Origin: CAVTWS01 sp963732655
Lineage (GTDB): Bacteria > Actinomycetota > Acidimicrobiia > Acidimicrobiales > SHLQ01
Length of the DNA: 64,000 nt
NCBI GenBank assembly: GCA_963732655.1
Contig: CAVTAI010000017.1
Location: 1,240,001 to 1,304,000, forward strand
Direction: 5' to 3'
Made by a program: the position numbers and the translations under genes. Shown here piece after piece: positions 25,627 to 34,406 of this stretch. The notes beneath the pieces were generated by a model. That model searched no databases, was not told where the DNA came from, and worked only from the letters and a program-made list of their open reading frames with translations. Positions within the stretch are counted from its first letter, which is position 1; the number at the start of each line of letters is the position of its first letter.

Positions 25627-26853
25627 ATGACCCAGGACCTGGATGAGCGGTACGTCGTCATCTCCGTGGATGGCCACGCCGGCGCCGACCTGCGTGACTA
25701 CCGCCCGTTTCTCGCCGCCGCGTGGCACGACGAGTTCGACGCCTGGGCCGGCGCCTTCGTCAATCCGTGGGGAGACCTCGTCAACCCGGACGCGGATCGC
25801 AATTGGAACAGCGACCGCCGCCTCCGCGAGTTGGGGGCCGACGGGGTCGTGGCCGAAGTCCTGTTCCCGAACACGATCCCGCCGTTCTTCCCGTCGGGCA
25901 GCCTGCTCGCCCCCCTGCCTTCGGCGGCCGAGTACGACCGCCGGTGGGCGGGCATCCAAGCTCACAACCGGTGGCTGGCCGCGTTCTGCGCCGAGGCGCC
26001 CAAGCAGCGGGCCGGCCTCATCCAGATCCTGCTCAACAACGTCGACGATGCTGTCTCGGAGATCCGGTGGGGGGCCGCCAACGGCCTCACCGGCGGCGTG
26101 ATGTTGCCTGGCGTCGTCGCCGGGTCCGACATCGCGCCGCTGTACTCGCCCGTCTACGAGCCGATCTGGCAGACGTGCGCCGAGCTCGACCTCACGATCA
26201 GCCATCACAGCGGAGCCGGCGTGCCGGCGATGGACATGACCGCGGCCGGCCGGGCCGTGACGCTCATCGAGATCCCCATCTTCTCCCACCGCGGCATGTG
26301 GCACCTCATGTACGCCGGCGTCTTCGAGCGGTACCCGGACCTGCGGTTCGTGCTCACCGAGCAGGGCACCGGTTGGGTGCCGGGCACCTTGGCCAGCCTC
26401 GACTGGTTCCACCATCGCATGCTGGTGCCGGGCGCGGCCGAAGGCCTGTTCGGCGGCGAAGCGGCCTCCGCCATGTCGCTCACTCCGAGCGAGTACTTCG
26501 CCCGGAACTGCTTCATCGGGGCCAGCTTCCTACGCAAGGTGGAATGCGACGTGCGCCACCTCGTCGGCGTCGACCGCATCATGTGGGGCGCCGACTACCC
26601 CCACAGCGAGGGGTCCACGCCCCACACCCGCGAGGCGTTGCGCGTCACCTTCGCCGAGGTGCCCGTGGTCGAGACGAAGATGATGCTCGGCGAGACCGCG
26701 GCTCGCGTCTACGGCTTCGACTGGGACCATCTGGCGGGCCTGGCCGCCCTGGTGGGGCCGACCATCGCCGAGGTGCATGTCCCGCTCGATGCCTTTCCCG
26801 AAGGCTCGACGTGCGGTGCCTTCGACGACGATGCGATCGTGCGGGCCTGGTGA
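25627..26853 (+). CDS. Amidohydrolase family protein (COG2159-like), first of four
   Basis: 408 residues. It has a SVDGHAG N-terminus (the metal-binding D-x-H), then GLTGGVMLPGVV, TISHHSGAG (metal His), a YAGVFERYPDLRFVLTEQGTGWVPG stretch and IMWGADYPHSEGSTPHT with the catalytic Asp. This is the amidohydrolase_2/ACMSD-like family: metal-dependent decarboxylases or hydrolases of acyl or aromatic acids. Substrate unknown. It resembles the convergent gene at 27001-28254 throughout (matching SEYF..N.FIGAS and DYPH segments), so the two are probably paralogues. Monocistronic and divergent from the GuaB-like gene. Confidence 0.85.
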   Translation: MTQDLDERYVVISVDGHAGADLRDYRPFLAAAWHDEFDAWAGAFVNPWGDLVNPDADRNWNSDRRLRELGADGVVAEVLFPNTIPPFFPSGSLLAPLPSAAEYDRRWAGIQAHNRWLAAFCAEAPKQRAGLIQILLNNVDDAVSEIRWGAANGLTGGVMLPGVVAGSDIAPLYSPVYEPIWQTCAELDLTISHHSGAGVPAMDMTAAGRAVTLIEIPIFSHRGMWHLMYAGVFERYPDLRFVLTEQGTGWVPGTLASLDWFHHRMLVPGAAEGLFGGEAASAMSLTPSEYFARNCFIGASFLRKVECDVRHLVGVDRIMWGADYPHSEGSTPHTREALRVTFAEVPVVETKMMLGETAARVYGFDWDHLAGLAALVGPTIAEVHVPLDAFPEGSTCGAFDDDAIVRAW

Positions 26854-27000
26854 TCAGCGATCAGCGTCGACGACGCCTCATGGCGGGCCTGGGCCATCGC
26901 GTTGACTTCGGCACCACCGCTCCGTCATACGGCAAGGGCTCGTAGGTGCTTGGCGTCGTTCAGTCCGGTGAGGACGCGAGCCCGTTCGAGCCGGTCGCCG

Positions 27001-28254
27001 TCAGCCGGTGAAGGTGGCCTGGTACTCCTCGATCCACCACTTCCCGGCGGCGATGAGCTCGGGCGGTGAGGTGAGGTTCGAGGGGTCCTGACCCAGGTCC
27101 TCGGGCGACGGGCCGATTTCGGCGGCGATGGCGCCCAGCGCCTCCATGTCCATGCCGTAGCAACGGGCCGCCGTCTCGCCGAGCATGGCTGCGGTGTCGA
27201 CGACGGGGACGTCGCGGAAATCCTTCTTCAGGCGCTCGACCGTGTTCGGCCATGTGCCCTCGGGGTGCGGGTAATCGGTGCCCCACATGACGACGTCGCT
27301 GCCGATGAGGTGACGGCGACGGATCTCCTCCTTCGACATGGTGGAGGCGCCGATGAAGATGTTGGTGCCGAAGTACTCGGACGGCAGCTTGGAGATCTTG
27401 CCCTTCATCATCGCCACCATCTTCTTGGTGGTGTGACCGCCGCCGAAGTACTGGTCCCACTTCCACTTCATGTCGGGGACCCAGTAGGCGGCCGCCTCGG
27501 TGACCACGAACTTGAGCCCCGGGAACCGCTCGAACGCGCCGGAGAACAGCAGGTGAGCGACGGGGCGGGCGGTCCACCACACGACCTCGGCGAGGTAGAT
27601 GCCGACGTTGTCGCCGTACTCCGCCTGTGGAGCCTCACCCGAGTGGCAGTGGACCGGCAGGTTGTACTCCTGGCACGCGGCCCAGACCGGGTCGTACGCC
27701 GGGTTGTTGTACGGCATGCGGTCGTGCCACATCGTCGGCACCATGATCCCGCGGATGCCCGGTTGTTGACCGAGCCACTCGATCTCGGCGACGGCGCGTT
27801 CGATGTCGTGACAGATCGGGACGAGGGCGATACCGGCTCGGCGCACCGGATGGTCGGCGCACAGGTCGACGAGGAAGCGGTTGTGGGCTCGGGCGCCGGC
27901 GAAGGCGAGCTCGGGATCCTCGATGGTCCCTGCGGAGAGGCCGGCGCCGAAGGGGGGCGATTCCATGCCGGTGACCGCGTCGGAGTCGGCGAAGATGACC
28001 TCACCGGCGACGCCATCGGCATCGAGCTCCTTGTCGCGGACCCCGGAATCCCAGGCGCCCTGGAGGCCCTCTTCGTGCTCGGTCTCCCAGCCCATGATGT
28101 AGTCGTAGTTCATCTTGAGGGCCTCGGCGCGACGAGCCTCCCGCTCGGCGAGGAACTCCTCGAACTGGGGTGTGAAACGGGAGTCGAGGTACGGCCGGTA
28201 CTCCTCGCACTTGAGTCCGGCGTGACCGTCGGCCGAGATGATCGTGTAGCGCAT
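27001..28254 (-). CDS. Amidohydrolase family protein (COG2159-like), second of four
   Basis: 417 residues with ISADGHAG near the start, GIRGIMVPTMWHDRMPYNNP, LPVHCHSGEAP (metal His), FSGAFERFPGLKFVVTEAAAYWVPDMKW, SEYFGTNIFIGAS and VVMWGTDYPHPEGTWPNT. All expected metal ligands and the C-terminal catalytic Asp are present. The predicted reaction is hydrolysis or decarboxylation of an amide or acid. It is transcribed divergently from the D-aminoacylase gene across a 103-base region holding the motif GAACACTGTTACA and an inverted repeat. Confidence 0.86.
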   Translation of the reverse strand: MRYTIISADGHAGLKCEEYRPYLDSRFTPQFEEFLAEREARRAEALKMNYDYIMGWETEHEEGLQGAWDSGVRDKELDADGVAGEVIFADSDAVTGMESPPFGAGLSAGTIEDPELAFAGARAHNRFLVDLCADHPVRRAGIALVPICHDIERAVAEIEWLGQQPGIRGIMVPTMWHDRMPYNNPAYDPVWAACQEYNLPVHCHSGEAPQAEYGDNVGIYLAEVVWWTARPVAHLLFSGAFERFPGLKFVVTEAAAYWVPDMKWKWDQYFGGGHTTKKMVAMMKGKISKLPSEYFGTNIFIGASTMSKEEIRRRHLIGSDVVMWGTDYPHPEGTWPNTVERLKKDFRDVPVVDTAAMLGETAARCYGMDMEALGAIAAEIGPSPEDLGQDPSNLTSPPELIAAGKWWIEEYQATFTG

Positions 28255-28314
28255 CGCTGCCCCCTGGCTGGTATCGATCGGCGTGCCCGCTCACGGTGGC
28301 CGTGGTCGTCGCAC

Positions 28315-28346
28315 GAACACTGTTACACGGTGGTGTGGGTGTGTAA
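28315..28346. promoter_or_regulatory. Putative TetR operator in the amidohydrolase/D-aminoacylase divergent region
   Basis: GAACACTGTTACA (28315-28327) is identical to the motif just upstream of the TetR gene (34237-34249). It contains the palindrome AACACTGTT. It overlaps an inverted repeat TTACAC-N12-GTGTAA (28323-28346) that reaches to 12 bases before the D-aminoacylase start. Both properties suit a repressor site controlling both divergent genes. Confidence 0.5.
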
Positions 28347-28357
28347 AGATCGACGCG

Positions 28358-30106
28358 ATGCTGGACCTGGTGATCTCTGGTGGCGTGGTGGTGGACGGAA
28401 CCGGTGCGCCTGGAGCGGTGGCCGACATCGGTGTGAGGGACGGACGGGTGGTCGCCATCGGGTCGATCGACGAGGCGGCGAAGCGATACATCGACGCTCG
28501 CGGCATGGTCGTGGCCCCGGGCTTCATCGATGTGCACACCCACTACGACGCCCAGCTCGCCTGGGACCCGTCGGCGCAACCCTCGTGCCTGCACGGCGTG
28601 ACCACGGTGATCGGCGGCAACTGCGGGTTCACGCTGGCCCCGCTCCGTCCGAGCGATGCCGACTACACGCGGCGGTTGCTGGCCCAGGTCGAGGGCATGC
28701 CGCTCGAAGCCCTGGAATCCGGCGTCGACGTGACGTGGCAGAGCTTCGGCCAGTACCTCGACCAGTTCGACGGGCGGATCGGGGTGAACGCCGGGTTCCT
28801 GGTCGGGCACTCGGCGCTTCGTCGCCACGTCATGGGTGAGGACGCGACCGAACGCAGGGCGACGGCGGGCGAGGTGGAGGCCATGGTCGCGTTGCTCGGC
28901 GAGTCGCTGGCCGCTGGCGGCCTCGGGTTCTCGTCGTCCGCCTCCGTGTCGCACACCGACGGCGAGGGCGCGCCGGTTCCGTCTCGGCAGGCGGAGCGGG
29001 ACGAGCTGATGGCGCTCGCCGCCGAGACCGGTCGCCACCCCGGCACCACGCTCGAGTTCATCACCACCGGTTGCATGGGGCAGCTGTCGGACCCCGAGGC
29101 GGACCTCATGGGCGACCTCTCGGCGGCGGCCGACCGACCGCTCAACTGGAACGTCCTGGTGGTCGACTCCGAAGATCCGGCCAGCCACGAACACCAGTTG
29201 GCTGCGTGCAGCCGGGGTGCGGCGCGAGGCGGCCGGGTCGTGGGCCTGTCGATGCCGGCGGTCGGCCCGAGCCGCGTCTGCTTCGGCGATTACATCGCCC
29301 TGTTCTCCGTGCCCGGGTGGAAGGAGTGGTACCGCTCGCCCCATGCCGACAAGGTGGCGGCCCTGGCCGACCTGGTCGAGCGCCGCCGCCTCGATGCGGT
29401 GGCCCATGACCCCGCGATCGGCCGCCTCTCCGGCCTGGCCTCGTGGGCCGTGATGACGATCGGCGATTCGCCCACCGGTGGGTCCGTCGTCGAAGGTCGC
29501 GTCGTCGGTGACCTGGCGGCCGAACGGGGCGTGGAGCCGATCGACTTCCTGTTCGATCTCGTGGTCGCCGACGACCTGCGGACCGTCTTGTGGCTCGGCG
29601 GCGGATCGTCGAGCGCGGCGACCCGGGCCAAGGCCGAGGTGTTGCGCGACCCTCGGGTGCTGGTGGGCGGCTCCGATGCCGGGGCCCATCTCGACCGTAT
29701 GTGCATGTCGCGTTACCCGACTCGTTTCCTGTCCGAGTTCGTCCGTGACGAAGCGGTCATGGCGGTCGAGGAGGCTGTTCACCTGATGACGGGCGCCCCG
29801 GCGCGCTACCTGGGTCTGCGTGACCGGGGCGTGCTGCGGCCGGGAGCGTGGGCGGACATCGTCGTCTTCGACCTCGATCGGGTGGGCGCCGGACCGATCC
29901 GTTCGGTGGCCGATCTGCCCGGAGGCAACGCCCGTCTGACGTCGGATGCTCACGGCATCGAACACGTCCTGGTCAACGGGGTGACGCTGGTCGAAGGCCA
30001 CCATGTGGTCGACGCCACTGCGGGGCACGTGCTGCGAAGCGGCCGCGACACGGACACCGTGACCGCTGGGCGCGGCATGAGCACCGTGACCGCTGGGCGC
30101 GCATGA
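28358..30106 (+). CDS. N-acyl-D-amino-acid deacylase (D-aminoacylase) family amidohydrolase
   Basis: 582 residues. It has the amidohydrolase_3 features ISGGVVVDGTGAPG and APGFIDVHTHYDAQLAWDP (H-x-H metal ligands), TTVIGGNCGFTLAPL (Cys ligand), GGLGFSSSASVSHTDGEGAPVPSR, SDAGAHLDR, and LRPGAWADIVVFD at the C-terminus. Family members cleave the acyl group from N-acyl-D-amino acids or related amides. The ATG at 28358 begins MLDLVISGG, the usual N-terminus. The last 20 codons run into a 26-27-base tandem repeat; its stop overlaps an ATG (30103). Probably regulated from the divergent operator region. Confidence 0.88.
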   Translation: MLDLVISGGVVVDGTGAPGAVADIGVRDGRVVAIGSIDEAAKRYIDARGMVVAPGFIDVHTHYDAQLAWDPSAQPSCLHGVTTVIGGNCGFTLAPLRPSDADYTRRLLAQVEGMPLEALESGVDVTWQSFGQYLDQFDGRIGVNAGFLVGHSALRRHVMGEDATERRATAGEVEAMVALLGESLAAGGLGFSSSASVSHTDGEGAPVPSRQAERDELMALAAETGRHPGTTLEFITTGCMGQLSDPEADLMGDLSAAADRPLNWNVLVVDSEDPASHEHQLAACSRGAARGGRVVGLSMPAVGPSRVCFGDYIALFSVPGWKEWYRSPHADKVAALADLVERRRLDAVAHDPAIGRLSGLASWAVMTIGDSPTGGSVVEGRVVGDLAAERGVEPIDFLFDLVVADDLRTVLWLGGGSSSAATRAKAEVLRDPRVLVGGSDAGAHLDRMCMSRYPTRFLSEFVRDEAVMAVEEAVHLMTGAPARYLGLRDRGVLRPGAWADIVVFDLDRVGAGPIRSVADLPGGNARLTSDAHGIEHVLVNGVTLVEGHHVVDATAGHVLRSGRDTDTVTAGRGMSTVTAGRA

Positions 30107-30134
30107 GCACCGTGACCGCTGGGCGCTCATGAGT
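30056..30134 (+). repeat. Three-copy 26/27-bp tandem repeat spanning a stop and the next start
   Basis: Units at 30056-30082 (27 bp), 30083-30108 (26 bp) and 30109-30134 (26 bp) all read ACCGTGACCGCTGGGCGC plus a variable base or two and ATGAG(C/T). The ATGs at 30077, 30103 and 30129 are 26 bases apart (3x9-1). The middle one opens MSTVTAGRS, whose TGA overlaps the serpin-like gene's ATG. Confidence 0.8.
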
Positions 30135-31394
30135 GACTCGCCGGCGGCTCCGTCGACCGCTGCGCTCGTGGAGCGGTTCGGCGAGCGGGCGTGCATGACG
30201 TTGCTCGACGGTCGCCACGGCGTCGTGTCTCCGCTCGGCATCTGGGTGCTCATCGCTCTCCTCGCCACGTCGGCGACCGAGGCCGCACCGGGAGTCAGCG
30301 ACGATGGCCTCGCCGACGAGTTGGCGGAGGTGCTCGGCGTCAGCGTGGAGGAGGCGGCTCGACGTGCCCGCGACCTGTTCGGCGGAGGGCCACCCTGCGG
30401 TGGCTCTGGCGGCGGCGTTGTGGTCCAGTCCGGCCTTCCTGACCGGCGACTTCGAGACGTGGCGTTCCAGCGTGGCGTCGAGCGTCGAGCAGGGCCCCGT
30501 GCCGTCGCAGGCGGCCGCCGACCGTTGGGCCGGCGAACGCACGGGTGGGCTGATCGAACGGTTCCCGATCACGGTCGACGCTCTGTCGGCCGTGGTGGCG
30601 GCCACCGTGTTGGCCACCAAGGTCACGTGGGACGATCCGTTCGGTGTCGCCGATTCCGAACGCCTTGGCTCGCCGTGGTCGTCAACCGTGCGCCGGGCCC
30701 TGTGGGCGCCGCCCTCCCACGAACGTTTCATCGCCCTCACCGGCTCGGCTGGTGATGTCGCGGTCCACGCCGCCTCCGCACGGGAGGGGGTACAGGTCGT
30801 CTCGGTAGTCGCCGGCCCGGACCAATCTCCGGCCGCGGTCCAGGTCGCCGGGTCCGAGGTCGCTCGACTCCTCGATGGTGACACCAGCCGAGCTCGGCGC
30901 CGGTCGTTCTTCGAGCTGCCGCTCGGCGCCGGGCACTCGTGGGTCATCGAGGAGAGCGAGCAGCAGGTCCCGGGGACGGTGCGGATCGGATCGAGCGGGT
31001 CAGATCGCTCGTGCTGCCGGCCTGGACGGCTCGCTCGGACCATGAGCTCATGACCGCCGGTGTGGGACTGGACCTTCTGGCGCGGGCCGTCGGTCGCTTC
31101 GCCCGGCCCGAGGCGCGGCCGCTGGCGTTCGACGCCCGCCAGTCGGCCGTCGCCTCGTACACCCGTCTCGGGTTCGAGGCGGCCGCCGTGACCGCGTTCG
31201 GCATGCGAGCGGGTTCGGCCTACCCTCGGGAGCTTCGCACGGTGCTGGTGCGGACGTGCGACATCACGTTCCGTCGGCCGTACGCCGCGGTGGCGATCGC
31301 TCGTCGGGGACCTGATGGACCCACGCCATGGCGCGGCCTGCCGCTGTTCACAGCGTGGGTCGCCGAGCCCGGCGAGGTCGCGGAAGAGGGCTGA
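30129..31394 (+). CDS. Serpin-like protein (two compensating frameshifts)
   Basis: About 421 residues after correcting one extra base near 30386 and one missing base near 30974. Serpin landmarks appear in order: VVSPLGIWVLIALLA (the NSPxS-like helix B region), ALWSSPAF, FPITVDALSAVVAATVLATKVTWDDPF (the hinge-like KGxWxxPF segment), and LPLGAGHSWVI. A reactive-centre-loop-like YTRLGFEAAAVTAFGMR follows, then FRRPYAAVAIARRG and LPLFTAWVAEP. Serpins inhibit serine or cysteine proteases; with no signal peptide this one would be cytoplasmic. The three conserved loop alanines suggest inhibitory competence, but the family match is by pattern only. The ATG sits in a tandem repeat. Confidence 0.55.
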
Positions 31395-32262
31395 TTCCCT
31401 CCGGCGTCGCTGTCGTCTCAGGGGTGATCGTGGAGAGCGAGCGGGTCTCCGGGGAAGGATCCGGGATCGCCCAACCACGCGGCGCGTCTGACTGCGCGCT
31501 GGCCTCGATGAGGCTGGCGGCCTGCGAGAAGTCGGTCGGTGGAATCCGGACCGGGCACAGGCAGGGCACCACGTGGAGGTCGAGGGTGCCCTGGTACTTC
31601 TCGACATCGAGGTGCAGGCGTTGCTGGACGAGCAGCGTGATCGACTGGAGGATCGTGGCGACGGCGCCGCGGGGTGGGCGTTCGAGCGAGCAGGCGTAGC
31701 CGCACGGAAGCACCCAGATCCGGGTGGCGCCGAGCGCGACGGCGTGGGAGATCGGGCAGTTGTTGACGACGCCGCCGTCGACCAACAACCGCCCATCGAT
31801 CTCGACGGGTGGCAGCACCCCCGGTATGGCGGCGCTGGCGCACACCGCGTCGACGGCGTGGCCGGAGCCGAGAAGGACATCGCGCCCGGACTTGATGTCG
31901 GTGGCTACGACGTGAATGGGTATGGGCGCCTGTTCGAGCCGGTCGATCCTCAGCTCCCGATGCAGCAGGCGTCTGAGGGCGCGGTCGGGGACGACGTGGC
32001 CGCGTTGCCCGACGAAACCACGAAACCCGCCGAAGACCTCGAGAGGGAAGATGTCCGACCGGCGAAGCGAACACCAGGTCGCTTCGAGCTGGTCGAGATC
32101 GGCGTTGGCCCCCCGGCCCGCCAACCAGGTGCCGTTGATGGCACCGACCGAGGTGCCCACGATGAGGTCAGGCCGGACGCCGCGCTCGTACAGGGCCTGG
32201 AGCATGCCGACCTGGATGGCTCCCAGGTTGCCGCCGCCGGACAGAACGAAGGCCGTGGTCAC
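31348..32262 (-). CDS. Patatin-like phospholipase/acylhydrolase
   Basis: 304 residues. The oxyanion motif SGGGNLGAIQVGML and nucleophile GTSVGA lie in the first 45 residues; the catalytic Asp is in VDGGVVNNCPISHA, giving the Ser-Asp dyad of patatins. No membrane helix or signal peptide is seen, so it should be cytoplasmic and act on lipid esters. The GTG at 32262 starts at VTTAFVLSGGG; longer forms add a low-complexity leader. Its 3' end overlaps the convergent serpin-like gene by 47 bases. Confidence 0.85.
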   Translation of the reverse strand: MTTAFVLSGGGNLGAIQVGMLQALYERGVRPDLIVGTSVGAINGTWLAGRGANADLDQLEATWCSLRRSDIFPLEVFGGFRGFVGQRGHVVPDRALRRLLHRELRIDRLEQAPIPIHVVATDIKSGRDVLLGSGHAVDAVCASAAIPGVLPPVEIDGRLLVDGGVVNNCPISHAVALGATRIWVLPCGYACSLERPPRGAVATILQSITLLVQQRLHLDVEKYQGTLDLHVVPCLCPVRIPPTDFSQAASLIEASAQSDAPRGWAIPDPSPETRSLSTITPETTATPEGISPLPRPRRARRPTL

Positions 32263-32323
32263 CGTTCCGAGCGTACTCCCGCGTCGTCGTCGAGTCCCGG
32301 GGGTGCCGTCGGCCTGCTGCGGC

Positions 32324-33563
32324 TCAGGCGGTGATGCCGAACCGCTCGAGCCCATAGGCCCGGATGGCGTTGCCTCGGAGCAGTTTGTAGGCCTCGGCGT
32401 CGTCGAGCCCGGCCGCGGTGCAGATCTCGGTCGCGATACGTTCCGTGTGCGGCCAGGTGCTGTCGGCGTGCGGGAAGTCGACCTCGAAGGTGATCTGGTC
32501 CATGCCGATCCGGTTGCGCAGTTCCAGGCCGGTCTCGTCGTCGAACATGCAGAAGAACACTCGGTCCTTCACGTAGCTCGACGGGTGCCTCGGGCAGGTC
32601 GGTGCCGAACACGCTTCACGTCGGCCGCGCTCGCGCCCACAGCTTGTCGGCCCGCTCGAGCACGTAGGGCGCCCAGCCGACCTGGCCCTCGCTGTACGCC
32701 AGCTTGAGGTTCGGGAACCGCCGAAAGTGCCGGAGAAGAGGAAGTCGACCAACGAGCCCATCGAGTTCGTGAACGTGAGGGTCGACGACACGATGAACGG
32801 GGCGTCGGCGGTGGTGGTGTGCATCTTCGACGACGAGCCGATGTGCATGTTGATCACCGTGCCGGTCTCGTCGCAGGCCTCGAAGAACGGGTCCCAGAAG
32901 CGGTCCTTGTCATGGACGGATGGCAGGCCGAGCTTCGACGGCTCCTCCGAGAACGTGACAGCGAAACAACCACTTGAGCGGCGCACGACGGACTTCCTCT
33001 GGCCGCCCGGTGCGGATCCCACAGCGGGATCATGGTGAGCGGGATCAGGCGGCCTCGGCCGTCGCCGGCACACCAGTCGTCGATCATCCAGTCGTTGTAC
33101 GCCTGGACACAGGCCAGGGCGAGCTCCTTGTCGACCGCCTCGTGGAAGCGCTGGCCGCAGAAGCGGGGAAGGGTGTTCGGGAAGCAGATCGACGCGTCCA
33201 TGTGGTTGGCGTCCATGGCGGCCAGCCGGTCGGCCTGCTTCCACGTGGCCGGGTGCAACTCGTCGTACGTGACGGCGTTTCCACTCGATGCTGTCGAGCC
33301 CGGCGCAGGCGGCGGTGCGAGGAAAGGGCATGGCCTGATCCTCGAAGCACCAGAAGTCGCACCACTCGCCGTCGGGGTTGCCGCGGTCCATAGTCTCGGC
33401 GAACGAGGTCGCCCGCGGGTTGAAGTTGAACACGACCCGGTCGCGTTCGACGTGGGGTGCCTGGTCCCGATAATCGGGTGGGCAGGCGCTCGGTCCACAG
33501 GTCGGGGGGCTCGACGACATGGTCATCGACCGAGATGATGCGGGGAATCGGGGCGAGGGTCAT
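32324..33563 (-). CDS. Amidohydrolase family protein, heavily frameshifted
   Basis: Reconstructed length about 410 residues. In order, across changing frames, come MTLAPIPRIISVDDHVVEPPD, DYRDQAPHVERDRVVFNF after one extra C near 33475, and an AVTYDELHPATWKQADRLAAMDAN segment after an extra A near 33288. RLIPLTMIPLWDP is followed by further shifts near 33010-32950, then FAVTFSEEPSKLGLPSVHD, VINMHIGSSSKMHTT, and at the end VDFPHADSTWPHT. The last is the amidohydrolase_2 aspartate region. At least five indels; no reading of the reconstructed protein hits a stop inside conserved blocks. Its ATG at 33563 overlaps the TetR stop, so the two form an operon. Confidence 0.65.
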
Positions 33564-34234
33564 GGTTCCAGGCGAGGGTCGAGGATCGAGCTGAGGAGCA
33601 GGTCGAGGGTTGTGTTGAAGACGGTCGAGGCGTCGATCTCGCGGCCCATCGCAGTATGGAGAGCGGCGGGCAGATCGGCGGTGTCTCGCTCTTGCCACAG
33701 CGATGCCGTGGACGGTGAGCCCGGTGGGCGTTCCCGGAACGACCCCTCCACCATCAAGAACCCGCCGACCACGTAGAGGATCGCCCGCACGGCATCGGCG
33801 GCCCGATCGCCATCGAGGCCGGCCGCGGCGACCTCGTGGGCCAGCGCCAACTGGGCTGAGAACGACAGGTCGGCGTCGCGATGGAGAGCGTGAGCCAGCT
33901 GACTGGCCGCCGGGTTGTCGAGATGGAGGTCGCGGAGCTCGAGCGCCGCGCCACGGAGGCGAGCCCGGATGGAGTCGCCGACTGGTTCGATGGCGGGGAG
34001 GGCCTGGATCATGTCGTCGAGCACAGCATTGAGGACGGCTCGGCGGCCGCCCAGGTGCCAATAGATAGCGGTCGGGGCGACGCCCAGGTCGGTGGCGAGC
34101 TTCCGCATGCTCAAGCGGTCTGCGCTCCCGAACTCGACGATGCTCCGGGCGGCCGCGACGATGCGCTCTCGGGTGATCCCGGCGGTCGAGCGGCGGGGGG
34201 CCTCCCGATTCGGCGTGGCGGTCGACCGAGGCAT
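33560..34234 (-). CDS. TetR/AcrR-family transcriptional regulator
   Basis: 224 residues. The DNA-binding domain reads ITRERIVAAARSIVEFGSADRLSMRKLATDLGVAPTAIYWHLGGRRAVLNAVLDDM (residues ~19-75), a canonical TetR helix-turn-helix. The C-terminal half is the variable ligand-binding domain. The ATG at 34234 follows a 13-base motif GAACACTGTTACA (34237-34249), found once more upstream of the amidohydrolase/D-aminoacylase pair at 28315, which suggests autoregulation and control of that pair. It is immediately followed by the frameshifted amidohydrolase (TGA/ATG overlap). Confidence 0.88.
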   Translation of the reverse strand: MPRSTATPNREAPRRSTAGITRERIVAAARSIVEFGSADRLSMRKLATDLGVAPTAIYWHLGGRRAVLNAVLDDMIQALPAIEPVGDSIRARLRGAALELRDLHLDNPAASQLAHALHRDADLSFSAQLALAHEVAAAGLDGDRAADAVRAILYVVGGFLMVEGSFRERPPGSPSTASLWQERDTADLPAALHTAMGREIDASTVFNTTLDLLLSSILDPRLEP

Positions 34235-34236
34235 CG

Positions 34237-34249
34237 GAACACTGTTACA
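34237..34249. promoter_or_regulatory. Putative TetR operator upstream of the TetR gene
   Basis: GAACACTGTTACA, three bases before the TetR start codon as read on the opposite strand, contains the nine-base palindrome AACACTGTT and matches the 28315-28327 site at all 13 positions. Confidence 0.5.
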
Positions 34250-34406
34250 TCTACCCCCAACAGCGGCAAACCCCCGATTCGCCCCCACCGCCCCCGCCAC
34301 CCACGGACCTGCGCGCGCTCGGCGACCCGGGGAGTCGGTGAGCGTGCGGCAGGTCGTGGGTGTGGGTGTGGCGAGGGTGGCCATGGTGGGCGCGTAACCT
34401 GAACGG

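Noticed and set aside
24019..26853. Apparent 944-residue plus-strand protein
   Set aside because: Only its C-terminal part (from 25627) is a real amidohydrolase. The N-terminal part is antisense to the SDR and GuaB-like genes.
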